Shown: piece after piece, positions 24,344-33,146 of the stretch | Position numbering within the stretch: position 1 is the stretch's first letter | How the letters are laid out: each line of letters opens with the position of its first letter | Assembly (NCBI RefSeq): GCF_016881065.1 | Contig: NZ_WXYN01000016.1 | Coordinates: 322,569-386,568, forward strand | From: Planococcus soli | GTDB taxonomy: Bacteria > Bacillota > Bacilli > Bacillales_A > Planococcaceae | Length of the DNA stretch: 64,000 nucleotides | Direction of reading: 5' to 3' | Made by a program: the position numbers and the translations under genes | The notes under the pieces: model-generated | The model's database searches: none | Seen by the model: the letters and a program-made list of their open reading frames with translations, nothing else | Told to the model about the DNA's origin: nothing

Positions 24344-24574
24344 TCAGTCTTCGTCTTTAATATCCACATCGTCTGGAATAGGAATGGCGCGCCATTCCTC
24401 CAACGCCCGTTTTGCTTCTTCCAACTGCTGGAAGTGAGTGCCGAACTGAGAGGTGTTGATCATGTATTGTTCCCCATCATGGACTGCGCGGATACGGCCT
24501 TCCAATACGTAGCGATTGACTTGTTCTTCAGGCATGGACAAAAAAGCGGCAGTTTCCTGGACTGTCATATACAT
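24344..24574 (-). CDS. Excisionase/MerR-type helix-turn-helix small protein
   Basis: 76 aa with an N-terminal winged-helix of the excisionase (helix-turn-helix 17) type: MTVQETAAFLSMPEEQVNRYVLEGRIRAVHDGEQYMI. The C-terminal half is a charged helix ending in an acidic tail. In this family the N-terminal part binds DNA, but many chromosomal members have no known partner. No phage or integrative element genes are nearby, so a role in excision is not supported. It is monocistronic. Confidence 0.7.
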   Translation of the reverse strand: MYMTVQETAAFLSMPEEQVNRYVLEGRIRAVHDGEQYMINTSQFGTHFQQLEEAKRALEEWRAIPIPDDVDIKDED

Positions 24575-24682
24575 AGGATCCCCTCCTCTTTTCTTTTATT
24601 ATAATAGAAGAAGACAGCTATCTCAATCCAACAGTACCATGGTATGTTACTAGGGTAGTATAGAAAGTCAGAGGTGTTGAAT

Positions 24683-25552
24683 GTGAATTACACAGCCTAT
24701 TTGTGGGTGCTGCTGGCAGCCATCTTGTGGGGAACAACAGGTACAGCCCAATCTTTTTTTGAGGGTACAGCGCATCCACTGTCAATTGGCGCTTTCCGTT
24801 TGGCAATTGGTGGTTTTTCTTTGCTGATCTTCGTAGTGGCAGCAAAAAAACTATCAGTGCGTTCGATTCCGTGGCAGGCAGTAATTTTTTCCGCTATCAG
24901 CATGGCATTGTTTCAGCCTTTATTTTTTTCGTCTGTCCAATTGACTGGAATTGCCATTGGAACAGTTGTAACAATCGGCAGTGCTCCTGTATTAACCGGT
25001 CTGATCGAATGGGCGGCGTTAAAGAAGAAACCGGACAGAGTGTGGGGCATCGCAACATTGCTGGCATTGGTGGGATGTGTCCTGCTATTTGCCAATAAAG
25101 GGCAGCAGCTGGTGGACCCCACAGGAATCGCTATGGCTCTTGGTGCTGGCATTTCTTTTGCGGTCTACGCGCTTGCAAGTAAAAATGTACTCAAAGCGAT
25201 GGAACCGGTTTCCGCTGTTGCAGTGATTTTTTCACTAAGCGCCTGCTGTCTCCTGCCTTTTTTGTTGTTCTTCGATTTATCATACATAACCGTTTCAGGC
25301 AACTTATGGCTGCTTATTTATTTAGGGATCGGTGCGACAAGCTTATCGTATCTCCTGTTTTCTTTTGGTTTAAAACAGATTCCTTCTTCCTCGGCAGTAA
25401 CTTTGTCATTGGCGGAACCATTGACGGCTGCTGTCCTAGGGGTTCTGGTAGTAGGCGAAGAGTTGAGCGCACTTTCTTGGGTTGGAGTGGGATTGCTCCT
25501 GTGCGGCATTGTTGTATTGACGATGGGGAAAAGAAAAAAACTGTCTCGATAA
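24683..25552 (+). CDS. EamA/DMT-family transporter
   Basis: 289 aa from the GTG at 24683, six nt behind GAGGTG. In-frame GTG/TTG codons at 24674 and 24677 overlap that ribosome site. Ten hydrophobic helices form two EamA repeats. The first begins AAILWGTTGTAQSFF and the second contains SLAEPLTAAVLGVLVVGEELS. Substrate unknown. Ends at a clear terminator. Confidence 0.85.
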   Translation: MNYTAYLWVLLAAILWGTTGTAQSFFEGTAHPLSIGAFRLAIGGFSLLIFVVAAKKLSVRSIPWQAVIFSAISMALFQPLFFSSVQLTGIAIGTVVTIGSAPVLTGLIEWAALKKKPDRVWGIATLLALVGCVLLFANKGQQLVDPTGIAMALGAGISFAVYALASKNVLKAMEPVSAVAVIFSLSACCLLPFLLFFDLSYITVSGNLWLLIYLGIGATSLSYLLFSFGLKQIPSSSAVTLSLAEPLTAAVLGVLVVGEELSALSWVGVGLLLCGIVVLTMGKRKKLSR

Positions 25553-25563
25553 AGATTTTTTTC

Positions 25564-25595
25564 ACAGAACCGCTCACTGGTTGAGCGGTTTTTAT
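25564..25595 (+). terminator. Terminator after the EamA gene
   Basis: AACCGCTCA (25568-25576), loop CTGGT, TGAGCGGTT, then TTT. Confidence 0.9.
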
Positions 25596-25669
25596 TGTCC
25601 GGAAGTTTATTTTCAGTAGAGTATGGGGATAGTAGATAAGATCTAAAAATTATAAAAGGGGTTGAGTAT

Positions 25670-26932
25670 ATGAACGATGTTGGAAATTCTTTCAGAGGAG
25701 CCGGCAATACGATTATCGATTACATTCCAAACGTTTTAGGAGCACTGTTGTTATTGCTTATTGCGTGGGTTGTAGCGACGATTGTACGGGCGATTTTCAC
25801 GAAAGGATTAAAAAAAGCAGGCGTGGATAAAGCGATGGTCAGAGGCCATATGGCAAAAACAAAAGAAGATGCAGACAGCAAACTGGATTCTATAGGGAAA
25901 ATTCTTTATTACCTGATCTTCATTTTGTTTATTCCAAGTGTTTTGCAGACGCTGAATATGAATAACGTGGCACAGCCGATTTCAAATATGATGGACAAGT
26001 TATTGGCATTCCTGCCAAATCTTTTCATGGCCATCATTATTATCGTGATTGGCTACTTTGTAGCGAAGTTCGTAAAAAATCTTGTGTTCAGCCTTTTGGC
26101 AGCCATAAATATCGATAAGTGGTTCAACAAAATTACCAGCAAAACTGGCGGTACATCAACTGGTACTGCAAGAATGGATGCCAGCGACAAGTCAACGCTT
26201 GCGAATGTTCTGGCTAACGTGGTCTTCGTCATCGTATTGATTCCGATATTGACCATTGCGTTGGAGACCTTAAACATTCAATCGATTTCTGAACCGATTG
26301 TCAATATGCTCAACCAAGTTCTGAACATGATCCCGAACATTTTTGTAGCGATCATTTTGATACTGGTAGGTGTACTCATCGCTAAATTTGTCGGAGATCT
26401 ATTGATTAGCCTGTTGAACGGCACTGGCATCAACCGATTCTCGACATATCTGAATCCGGACAAATCCAAAACACCAAGCTTTGATATTGCAAGCATCATC
26501 GGCAAGGTAGTTCAAACAATCATCATTATCTTCTTTACAGTAGAAGCGATGAACGTTCTGCAGCTTGATGTATTAAATGGCATTGGTACTGCCATCATTG
26601 GTTATTTGCCGCTTCTTATCAGTTCACTGATCATTCTGGGCCTTGGACTCATCGGAGGCAGTTTGCTTGGAAATTACATCAAGCAGTCTTCCGGCAATCG
26701 TTTCCTTGGATCCATCGTGAAATACGCCATCATTATTATTGCCGTATTCATGACCTTGGACCAGCTGAACTTTGCAACAAACATTGTCAATCTGGCATTC
26801 CTTTTCATCATCGCCGGACTGGCAGTGGCGTTCGCCATTTCTTTTGGTATGGGCGGCCGCGAATTTGCGAAGCGCCAGCTTGAAAAGCTGGAAAAGAAAA
26901 TGGAACAGGAAAACGATAAGCCGAATCTATAA
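25670..26932 (+). CDS. Mechanosensitive-channel-like membrane protein with conserved TM-helix repeats
   Basis: 420 aa. Three or more copies of a conserved unit, each with a long hydrophobic helix after an amphipathic lead: YIPNVLGALLLLLIAWVVA, FLPNLFMAIIIIVIGYFVAK, MIPNIFVAIILILVGVLIAK and YLPLLISSLIILGLGLIGG. The P-N/P-L + helix repeats are the 'conserved TM helix' module found in MscS-related proteins such as CmpX. No typical MscS beta domain is evident, so channel activity is uncertain. It ends with a charged coiled tail. ATG with AAAAGGGG upstream, and monocistronic. Confidence 0.75.
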   Translation: MNDVGNSFRGAGNTIIDYIPNVLGALLLLLIAWVVATIVRAIFTKGLKKAGVDKAMVRGHMAKTKEDADSKLDSIGKILYYLIFILFIPSVLQTLNMNNVAQPISNMMDKLLAFLPNLFMAIIIIVIGYFVAKFVKNLVFSLLAAINIDKWFNKITSKTGGTSTGTARMDASDKSTLANVLANVVFVIVLIPILTIALETLNIQSISEPIVNMLNQVLNMIPNIFVAIILILVGVLIAKFVGDLLISLLNGTGINRFSTYLNPDKSKTPSFDIASIIGKVVQTIIIIFFTVEAMNVLQLDVLNGIGTAIIGYLPLLISSLIILGLGLIGGSLLGNYIKQSSGNRFLGSIVKYAIIIIAVFMTLDQLNFATNIVNLAFLFIIAGLAVAFAISFGMGGREFAKRQLEKLEKKMEQENDKPNL

Positions 26933-26943
26933 GTTTATCCTCT

Positions 26944-26984
26944 GAACACCCCTTAGGCAGATGGCTGTCTAAGGGGTGTTTTGT
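26944..26984 (+). terminator. Terminator after the channel-like gene
   Basis: ACACCCCTTAG(G)CAG, loop ATG, CTG(T)CTAAGGGGTGT, then TTTG. Confidence 0.9.
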
Positions 26985-27205
26985 GTTTAAAATAAGAGCG
27001 TACAATCATCTGATACCGTGAAAAAAGTGGGAATTTCTTTCAATTAATTTAAATGAAAAAAGATATAGCAAAATATAAAAACCTCTCAACCCATTTTCAA
27101 AAAATACATTTTTTATGCAGGTTTATTCTATTTATTTATAAAGATGATAAGAAAATATGGGTAAAATAAGAAGAATGTAATATTTTAAATAATTAAAAAA
27201 TTCGG

Positions 27206-27235
27206 TTGACTTGTTTTTATGCAAGCGGTTACAAT
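27206..27235 (+). promoter_or_regulatory. Promoter with overlapping cre site for the symporter operon
   Basis: TTGACT (27206-27211), 18-nt spacer, TACAAT (27230-27235). TGCAAGCGGTTACA (27220-27233) matches the catabolite-response element TGWAANCGNTNWCA at 13 of 14 positions and covers the -10 element, so CcpA repression in the presence of preferred sugars is likely. Confidence 0.75.
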
Positions 27236-27276
27236 CAAGACAGTTATCAAATACATAATAAAAAAAGGGAGGAATT

Positions 27277-27330
27277 TTGGCGGAAACTGAGCGAACGCTC
27301 AGTTGGAGGGGGATAGCAATAGGAATCTAG
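27277..27330 (+). other. Possible 17-codon leader open frame
   Basis: TTG at 27277 follows GGGAGG by 4-5 nt and opens a frame of 17 codons ending TAG at 27328, just before the ribosome site of the next gene. It spans the palindrome at 27285-27304. It may be a leader peptide or a chance frame. Confidence 0.3.
27285..27304. promoter_or_regulatory. 20-nt palindrome in the leader (possible TetR-family operator)
   Basis: AACTGAGCG-AA-CGCTCAGTT has perfect 9-nt arms, and lies about 50 nt downstream of the -10 element. Size and symmetry suit a TetR-family repressor site, and the operon encodes an acyl-CoA synthetase, so a FadR-like regulator is conceivable. No regulator gene is adjacent. Confidence 0.5.
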
Positions 27331-27347
27331 TTGAAACGGGGGATTCG

Positions 27348-27617
27348 ATGAAAGCGTACAAAAAAGAAGTGCAGTTTACAATTTGGATGACGGCAGCCTT
27401 TATCCTGGTGGGAAATGTAGGACTGATTTTCTCCATCTTTCCGGTGGATGGAATGTTGTTTGGTTTCCCGGTCATGTATATTGTGCCAATCCTGATGGGC
27501 TGGTTTGGGGTCTTCTTCTTGACCATTGTAGCTGGGAAAATCGGCAATCGGATTGATGATGAAATTGATAGTGAAAACGATGCGCTCGGAGTTTCCGACG
27601 AAGCAAAGGATGTGTAG
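27348..27617 (+). CDS. Small two-helix membrane partner of the sodium:solute symporter
   Basis: 89 aa from the ATG at 27348 (GGGGGAT ribosome site). The upstream in-frame start at 27303 has none. Two hydrophobic helices (about 10-32 and 42-65) are followed by an acidic tail. The stop is 3 nt before the symporter start. Small proteins of this design precede SSS-family symporters in many bacteria and are thought to be auxiliary subunits, comparable in position to YjcH before ActP. Function is inferred from position. Confidence 0.65.
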   Translation: MKAYKKEVQFTIWMTAAFILVGNVGLIFSIFPVDGMLFGFPVMYIVPILMGWFGVFFLTIVAGKIGNRIDDEIDSENDALGVSDEAKDV

Positions 27618-27620
27618 GTA

Positions 27621-29270
27621 ATGGAAGCACAAAACTGGCAATTATCCAATCCGATTCTTGGTTTAGCGGTCGTGGGAGCGACTTTTGTTCTGTTTTACAT
27701 TGTTGGATTTCTGTCCAACCGAAAAAGCGCCTCAGCTAAAGACTTATACATAGGCGGCGGAAATGTTGGTGCATTTACCAATGGGCTTGCGATGGCTGCG
27801 ACTTATATGAGTCTGGCGACATTCCTGGGTATTACGGCGCTGATTCTTCAGCTGCAAGTGCCATTCATTATGCTGTGGATCCAGTTGATTCTGGCGATCC
27901 CGCTGATTACCATCATTTACGGCACAAGCCTGCGCCGGATGGGAGCTTTTTCTCCTACCCATTTCATTCGTGACCGATACGGTGTGACAGCTTCAATTAT
28001 AGCTGCTCTTTTCATGATTCTCGTATCCATCATGTATGCCTTGGGCCAGATGATCGGAATTGCCATTACATTCGAAACTTTATTGGGCATTCCATATTTA
28101 ACCGGACTTTTTGTTTTCGGAATTATTATTGTCGGATATATCACAATCGGGGGCATGGCTGGAGCGACAAACAACGCAGCGATTCAAATGGTCATCATCG
28201 CTTTGATGTTCATACTGCCGCTTGGGGCTATCATGAAAGCGGTCGGAGCAACTGGCTGGTATTTCCCGCCATTATTCTATTCAGATATGGTTCCGGCCAT
28301 GCTGGAGTCTTTGCCGACATTCTTTGACTACCAGTTCTCACCAAAATGGTATTTCTCCATTATACCGGCTTTGACAATCGGAGCTTTGGGGCTTCCGCAT
28401 TTAGCGATGCGCGTCTACACCGCATCCAATCTGAAAAGTGCACGTTCAGCAATGGTCTGGTTCGCGTTCATTCTAGGATTGGTGTTCTCAGCGACCTATG
28501 CAATGGGCTTTGTTGGTGTTTATGCGACTGCTACTCAAGGATTGGTCATTTCAGATGGGGATGCAGATAAACTGACCATCATCCTGAATCTGGTCTATAA
28601 CCCGGAATGGGTGACAGCACTTGTTATAGCCGGTGCAATTTCTGCTGGACTTTCAACACTAAGCGGTAATTTACTGGCGATTGGTGCCTTGATTTCACAG
28701 GATATCATCGCTACCTTGAAGCCGAATATTCCTCAGCGCCTAAGTTTACGGATTGGCTTTGTCGCCATTTTTGCAGGCGGATTGGTCAGTATCCTATTGG
28801 CGATTGAACCGCCTGCCTTCCTGGTTGTCAGCATCCTCTGGGCATTCGGATTAGCGGGGGTCACGAACGCACCGCTTATCATAGTAGGAGTATGGTGGAA
28901 AGAAGCCAATAAATTCGGAGCCATTGCTGCTTCTGTAGTCGGCGGTGCCATCTACATCATCGTATCGCCATTCGTTTTCCCGAGTATCGTCTTGACGGGG
29001 CACGGGGTAACGGACGGAATGGGCTTGTCAGGTGCCATGCTCGCCGTGCCGGTCAGCTTTATCCTGCTGATTGTCGTTTCCTACATCACCAATCGTATGC
29101 CTGGCCTTCAAAACAAACTGACCAAGCAATCGGATATTGAATTGATTGAACGCATCCACGGTTGGAAAGATATCAAATCATATCGCTATAACAGCACGAT
29201 CGGCGCTGGAGTGACGGTAGTGGTTTCGGCTGCAGTCGCGATATGGGCTTTGATGCCTTGGGGGATGTAA
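27621..29270 (+). CDS. Sodium:solute symporter (SSS family, acetate/monocarboxylate-type)
   Basis: 549 aa with about 13 membrane helices. AKDLYIGGGNVGAFTNGLA in the first loop, then GYITIGGMAGATNNAAIQ and PHLAMRVYTASNLKSARSA are characteristic of the ActP/YjcG and related branch of the SSS family. It lies between its small partner and a Yip1-like protein, with an acyl-CoA synthetase downstream. The joint layout suggests sodium-driven uptake of a short- or medium-chain carboxylate that is then activated to a CoA thioester. The exact acid is not determined. Confidence 0.85.
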   Translation: MEAQNWQLSNPILGLAVVGATFVLFYIVGFLSNRKSASAKDLYIGGGNVGAFTNGLAMAATYMSLATFLGITALILQLQVPFIMLWIQLILAIPLITIIYGTSLRRMGAFSPTHFIRDRYGVTASIIAALFMILVSIMYALGQMIGIAITFETLLGIPYLTGLFVFGIIIVGYITIGGMAGATNNAAIQMVIIALMFILPLGAIMKAVGATGWYFPPLFYSDMVPAMLESLPTFFDYQFSPKWYFSIIPALTIGALGLPHLAMRVYTASNLKSARSAMVWFAFILGLVFSATYAMGFVGVYATATQGLVISDGDADKLTIILNLVYNPEWVTALVIAGAISAGLSTLSGNLLAIGALISQDIIATLKPNIPQRLSLRIGFVAIFAGGLVSILLAIEPPAFLVVSILWAFGLAGVTNAPLIIVGVWWKEANKFGAIAASVVGGAIYIIVSPFVFPSIVLTGHGVTDGMGLSGAMLAVPVSFILLIVVSYITNRMPGLQNKLTKQSDIELIERIHGWKDIKSYRYNSTIGAGVTVVVSAAVAIWALMPWGM

Positions 29271-29273
29271 AGA

Positions 29274-29840
29274 ATGAAAGAAAGGGTGAGTAAAATGGTC
29301 GGGAAAATGGTTGCTTTGAATGATTCATCTTTTCGGTCATTTTTAGAATTGCCGAAAACCCAATGGATGAGCAACCTGCTGTTGTTCATCGTTGGCTTGG
29401 GCTATGGCGCGATTTCGATCGCGTCAAATGCCTCATACATAGCTAGTTTCGATTCATCATTGCTGCAAAACTTCATTGTTCCTGGAATTTTCATCATTTT
29501 CGGGCTGTTGATGGCTTTTATTACAAAAATTGGTTTGGCACTGCTGCTTTGGGCAGGTTCAAAAGGACTCGGCGGAAAAGGGAGGCTGCGTGACATCAAT
29601 CGGGCGGTTCCGGTTGCACTGCTGCCAGGCTTGTTGGGCGCACCATACTTAGCGAATGCTGGAAACGGGCATCCGCTGGTTTACGCATTGCTGGCAGTCG
29701 GTCTTATCTGGATGTATCTGGTCTGTGCCAAAATTATCAAAACCACCCAAAACTTTTCTGCTGCTAAAGCTTATCTGGCGGCATTGGCAGCATTCGTTTT
29801 TCTGGCGAGCGTCTACTACTTAATCATCCCGCCAGCGTGA
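29274..29840 (+). CDS. Yip1-like integral membrane protein
   Basis: 188 aa. A soluble N-terminus of about 30 residues is followed by five membrane helices with a conserved-looking GLGYGAISIASN start, the general layout of bacterial Yip1-domain proteins. The ATG at 29274 is 3 nt after the symporter stop. A second ATG at 29295 with GGGTGAG upstream is also possible. Function unknown. Its place between a symporter and an acyl-CoA synthetase suggests an accessory role in uptake. Confidence 0.55.
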   Translation: MKERVSKMVGKMVALNDSSFRSFLELPKTQWMSNLLLFIVGLGYGAISIASNASYIASFDSSLLQNFIVPGIFIIFGLLMAFITKIGLALLLWAGSKGLGGKGRLRDINRAVPVALLPGLLGAPYLANAGNGHPLVYALLAVGLIWMYLVCAKIIKTTQNFSAAKAYLAALAAFVFLASVYYLIIPPA

Positions 29841-29864
29841 AGAAAATAGATTGGAGGCTATCAT

Positions 29865-31442
29865 ATGGAATTCAAGGATTTAATTGCCCCGGAGCAGTAT
29901 AATATCACTTCGGAGTTGGAGAAATACAAAGAAGAAAGTGACCGATTGGCGATTCGTTGGTTGGACGGTGAAGGCAATAGGGAAGATCTTTCGTATAAAG
30001 AGCTGGTTGGTAAAATGAATCAATACGCACAGGCTTTGCTGAAGCTGGGCATTGAAAAAGGCGACCGGATGCTGATTATTCTTCCACGGATTCCAGAGGC
30101 CTATATCACGTATTTAGCTTGCCTGCGTGCTGGAATTGTCGCGATTCCCTGTTCAGAGATGCTTCGGAAAAAAGATTTGATTTATCGTATGCATCATTCA
30201 GGCGCAAAAGGGGTGGTGGCACATTACAAAACCACCGCAGAAACCAACTCGATCGATGAACAGCTGGATGCGCTGAACAATAAATTGATCGTTGGCGAAA
30301 CAGAACAAGGCTGGCAATCTTTCGAAGAGCTGACAGAAAAAGAATCGCTGGATTTCGACGCCGTGCCGACGCATCGTGAAGATACCGCATTCTTGTCTTA
30401 TACATCCGGCACTACCGGCAATCCGAAAGGCGTGGTGCACGTCCATGGCTGGGGCTATGCGCATGTGCGGACTGCTGCAACAAAATGGCTGGGCGTCCAA
30501 AGCGGCGACATGGTATGGGCCACTGCCGCTCCTGGTTGGCAAAAATGGATCTGGAGTCCATTCCTGTCGACGATTACACTTGGAGCAACGGCTTTTGTTT
30601 ATAACGGGCCTTTTGATGCCTTAAAATACTTGGATTTATTGAAGAAAGAAGATATTAATGTCCTTTGCTGTACACCGACAGAATATCGCATCATGGCGAA
30701 AGTGGAGAACCTGAGTTCACACAAACTGCCGGCATTGAGATCTGCGGTATCTGCAGGGGAACCCCTGAACCGGCAAGTTATCGAGGCATTCCAGCAGGCA
30801 TTCGGCATCAACGTCCGTGACGGCTATGGCCAGACGGAAAACACTTTGCTTGTCGGAACGCTCCAGGATATGGAAGTGAAGGCAGGATCAATGGGCAAAC
30901 CAACGCCGGGCAATCCGGTGGATATCATCAATGATGAAGGAAAACCGACTGCTGTCGGAGAAGTTGGGGATATCGCCGTTCATCGTGATTGTCCAGCCCT
31001 GTTCCGGGAATATTACCGTGATTCTGAACGGACCAAAGCGGCGTTCCGGGGAGATTGGTATTTAACCGGGGACCAGGCCACGCGTGATGAAGACGGCTAT
31101 TTCTGGTTTGAAGGGCGAAGTGATGACATCATCATCAGCTCAGGGTACACAATCGGGCCTTTTGAAGTCGAGGATGCGCTCATGAAACATGCGGCCATTC
31201 AGGAATGTGCAGTTGTGGCAGCTCCGGATGAGATTCGCGGCAATATTGTCAAAGCGTATGTTGTACTCCGTAATCCAGACGATTTCCCAGACAAAGAAGC
31301 ATTAGTAAAACAGCTGCAGGATCACGTAAAGGAAATTACCGCACCTTATAAGTATCCGCGTGTCATCGAATTTTTGGATGAACTGCCGAAAACTGCGTCA
31401 GGAAAAATTCGGCGGGTTGAACTGCGAAAACTGAATGTCTAA
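29865..31442 (+). CDS. AMP-forming acyl-CoA synthetase (medium-chain/AcsM-like, YtcI-like)
   Basis: 525 aa adenylate-forming enzyme that turns a carboxylate, ATP and CoA into acyl-CoA, AMP and PPi. The phosphate-loop LSYTSGTTGNPKGVVH (about 172-187), the A5 motif DGYGQTEN (about 320), the A7 STGD-like YLTGD with RSDDIIISSGYTIGP hinge, and the A10 motif PKTASGKIRR with the catalytic Lys near the C-terminus are all intact. Length and motifs fit medium-chain acyl-CoA synthetases rather than the 650-aa acetyl-CoA synthetases. Last gene of the cre-controlled operon. Confidence 0.88.
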   Translation: MEFKDLIAPEQYNITSELEKYKEESDRLAIRWLDGEGNREDLSYKELVGKMNQYAQALLKLGIEKGDRMLIILPRIPEAYITYLACLRAGIVAIPCSEMLRKKDLIYRMHHSGAKGVVAHYKTTAETNSIDEQLDALNNKLIVGETEQGWQSFEELTEKESLDFDAVPTHREDTAFLSYTSGTTGNPKGVVHVHGWGYAHVRTAATKWLGVQSGDMVWATAAPGWQKWIWSPFLSTITLGATAFVYNGPFDALKYLDLLKKEDINVLCCTPTEYRIMAKVENLSSHKLPALRSAVSAGEPLNRQVIEAFQQAFGINVRDGYGQTENTLLVGTLQDMEVKAGSMGKPTPGNPVDIINDEGKPTAVGEVGDIAVHRDCPALFREYYRDSERTKAAFRGDWYLTGDQATRDEDGYFWFEGRSDDIIISSGYTIGPFEVEDALMKHAAIQECAVVAAPDEIRGNIVKAYVVLRNPDDFPDKEALVKQLQDHVKEITAPYKYPRVIEFLDELPKTASGKIRRVELRKLNV

Positions 31443-31444
31443 GT

Positions 31445-31485
31445 AAAAAATGCCGGACAGCATATAAGCTGTCCGGCATTTTTGT
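31445..31485. terminator. Bidirectional terminator
   Basis: AAAAATGCCGGACAGC, loop ATATAA, GCTGTCCGGCATTTTT, between the convergent acyl-CoA synthetase and liaR genes. Confidence 0.95.
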
Positions 31486-31489
31486 GGCT

Positions 31490-32125
31490 CTATTTAGGTG
31501 GCGAGATGAGTCGATGCTGAAAAGCATAAATGACTGCCTGTGTCCGGTCATGGACCTCCAGTTTTGCCAGGATGTTGCTGACATGCGTCTTGACTGTTTT
31601 TAAGGCGATGAATAATTGATCGGCGATTTCCTGGTTGGTCAATCCGGCAGCCAGTAGCAAAAGGATTTCCATCTCCCGGTCGGTCAATTCATCGTGCAGG
31701 ATGCGTTCATGGCGCATCTGCTTCATCATCTTAGTCATCACTTCGGGCTCAAGAACAGGCGTACCATCAATGGTTTGGCGAATAGAGTCGGCAATCCGTG
31801 AAGCTTTTGACGTTTTCAATATGTAACTGACGGCTCCCGCTTGAAGAGCCGGGTAGACTTTGTCATCATCCAGGAAGCTGGTGACAATCATGATTTTCGC
31901 TTGCGGCCATTGGTCGATAATGGCTTTTGTCGCTTCCGCTCCATTCATGACCGGCATCACCATATCCATTAAAATCAAATCAGGCCGCAGCTCTAACGCC
32001 ATTTCAACGGCTTCCTGGCCATTTGCTGCTTCACCGGCAACTTCCATGTCCTTTTGGGACTGGAGATAGGCGGAAACGCCAATACGTACCATTTCATGGT
32101 CATCCACTAATAAGATTCGAATCAT
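31490..32125 (-). CDS. liaR: LiaR/VraR-type response regulator
   Basis: 211 aa NarL-family regulator from the ATG at 32125 (GAAAGGAAG ribosome site). Receiver domain with phospho-acceptor Asp54 (LILMDMVMP), Thr and Lys switch residues (MIVTS, YILKTS), then a LuxR helix-turn-helix (LTDREMEILLLLAAGLTNQEIA, about 147-168). The start lies inside the end of liaS (26-nt overlap). It should activate the upstream liaI promoter after cell-envelope damage. Confidence 0.93.
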   Translation of the reverse strand: MIRILLVDDHEMVRIGVSAYLQSQKDMEVAGEAANGQEAVEMALELRPDLILMDMVMPVMNGAEATKAIIDQWPQAKIMIVTSFLDDDKVYPALQAGAVSYILKTSKASRIADSIRQTIDGTPVLEPEVMTKMMKQMRHERILHDELTDREMEILLLLAAGLTNQEIADQLFIALKTVKTHVSNILAKLEVHDRTQAVIYAFQHRLISPPK

Positions 32126-33146
32126 GGGTTTTCTTCCTTTCAATCGGGACTTTTACTTCCACAATCGTTCCTTCAGAAGGGACCGATACAATTTTGCTGG
32201 TCGCGCCAATTTCGATGGCACGCTCTTCAATATGCTTCAGGCCGTAGGAAGTCGATTTGGACTGTTCGCTTTCAAATCCGACACCGTTGTCCTGGATGCG
32301 CAAAATTGCAAAATTATCTCGTTCGACAAACAAAATATGGACTTCAGTCGCCTTGGAATGCCGCAGCGTATTGGATAAAGTTTCCTGTGCGATGCGGAAC
32401 AGATGATCTTCAGCGCCTTTTTGCAAAGGGACTTCCTCCAATTTATGCTCGATCGTAAAATAGACTTTTTCCTTCAGTTCACTGACCAGCTCAAACAGTC
32501 CTTGACGCAGGCTCTTATCATGCAAAGCAGCTGGGCGCAAATGCAGCAGCAATGCCCGCATTTCCAGCTGTGCCTGCTGGACCATCTTCTCAGTCTGCAA
32601 CAATCCCGGCTGGACGTCCTCATTTTCGGTCATCGAGGACAGCAGCATCGAAGCGGCAAAAAGCTGCTGGGAGACAGAATCGTGAAGTTCTCTGGCAAGC
32701 CGCTGCCGTTCCATGATCAGCCGTTCCTGAATGATTTGATCCTGCGTTTCAGCCCGTTCATTGGCAATGCGAGTCAAACTTTTGCGCTGCGATTCCAACA
32801 GTTTTTGAAGTTTTAGAATGGAATTGGACAAATTGTGCGGCAAGGTTTTCATTTGGGCAGCTTGGACAACCGTCTTGTCTTCGTTGCGCAGAAGGGCCTG
32901 AAAGATTTTTTCGATTTCCTGCACTTTAGAGCGCGACAGGGATTCGGTCCACCAGGAGATGCCGACGGACAGCGCAAGCATCAAAACAAGCAGCCAAATG
33001 CCCAAAGGCAATCCGGCAATAAAATCTTCCCATAGAACAGACCAGCTGTTGACTGCCGGCAAACCAAGCAGTGCAAAAAGAATGCTGAAGACGATCAATG
33101 CAAAAAGGGATATGAAAAACAGGCTGCGCGGGAGGATTTGCCTCAT
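32100..33146 (-). CDS. liaS: LiaS/VraS-type sensor histidine kinase
   Basis: 348 aa from the ATG at 33146 (GAGGTG 8 nt upstream), overlapping the liaF stop by ATGA. Two membrane helices (about 8-30 and 45-65) with almost no extracellular loop make it an intramembrane-sensing kinase. A coiled linker leads to the HisKA_3 motif ARELHDSVSQQLFA with His155, then a HATPase domain with NTLRHSKA and DNGVGF. It phosphorylates LiaR and is held in check by LiaF. Confidence 0.93.
   Translation of the reverse strand: MRQILPRSLFFISLFALIVFSILFALLGLPAVNSWSVLWEDFIAGLPLGIWLLVLMLALSVGISWWTESLSRSKVQEIEKIFQALLRNEDKTVVQAAQMKTLPHNLSNSILKLQKLLESQRKSLTRIANERAETQDQIIQERLIMERQRLARELHDSVSQQLFAASMLLSSMTENEDVQPGLLQTEKMVQQAQLEMRALLLHLRPAALHDKSLRQGLFELVSELKEKVYFTIEHKLEEVPLQKGAEDHLFRIAQETLSNTLRHSKATEVHILFVERDNFAILRIQDNGVGFESEQSKSTSYGLKHIEERAIEIGATSKIVSVPSEGTIVEVKVPIERKKTHDSNLISG

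Noticed and set aside
24344-24574. Excisionase-type HTH protein as evidence for an integrated element
   Set aside because: No integrase, attachment-site repeat or phage gene is nearby; the gene sits between ordinary housekeeping units with normal terminators.
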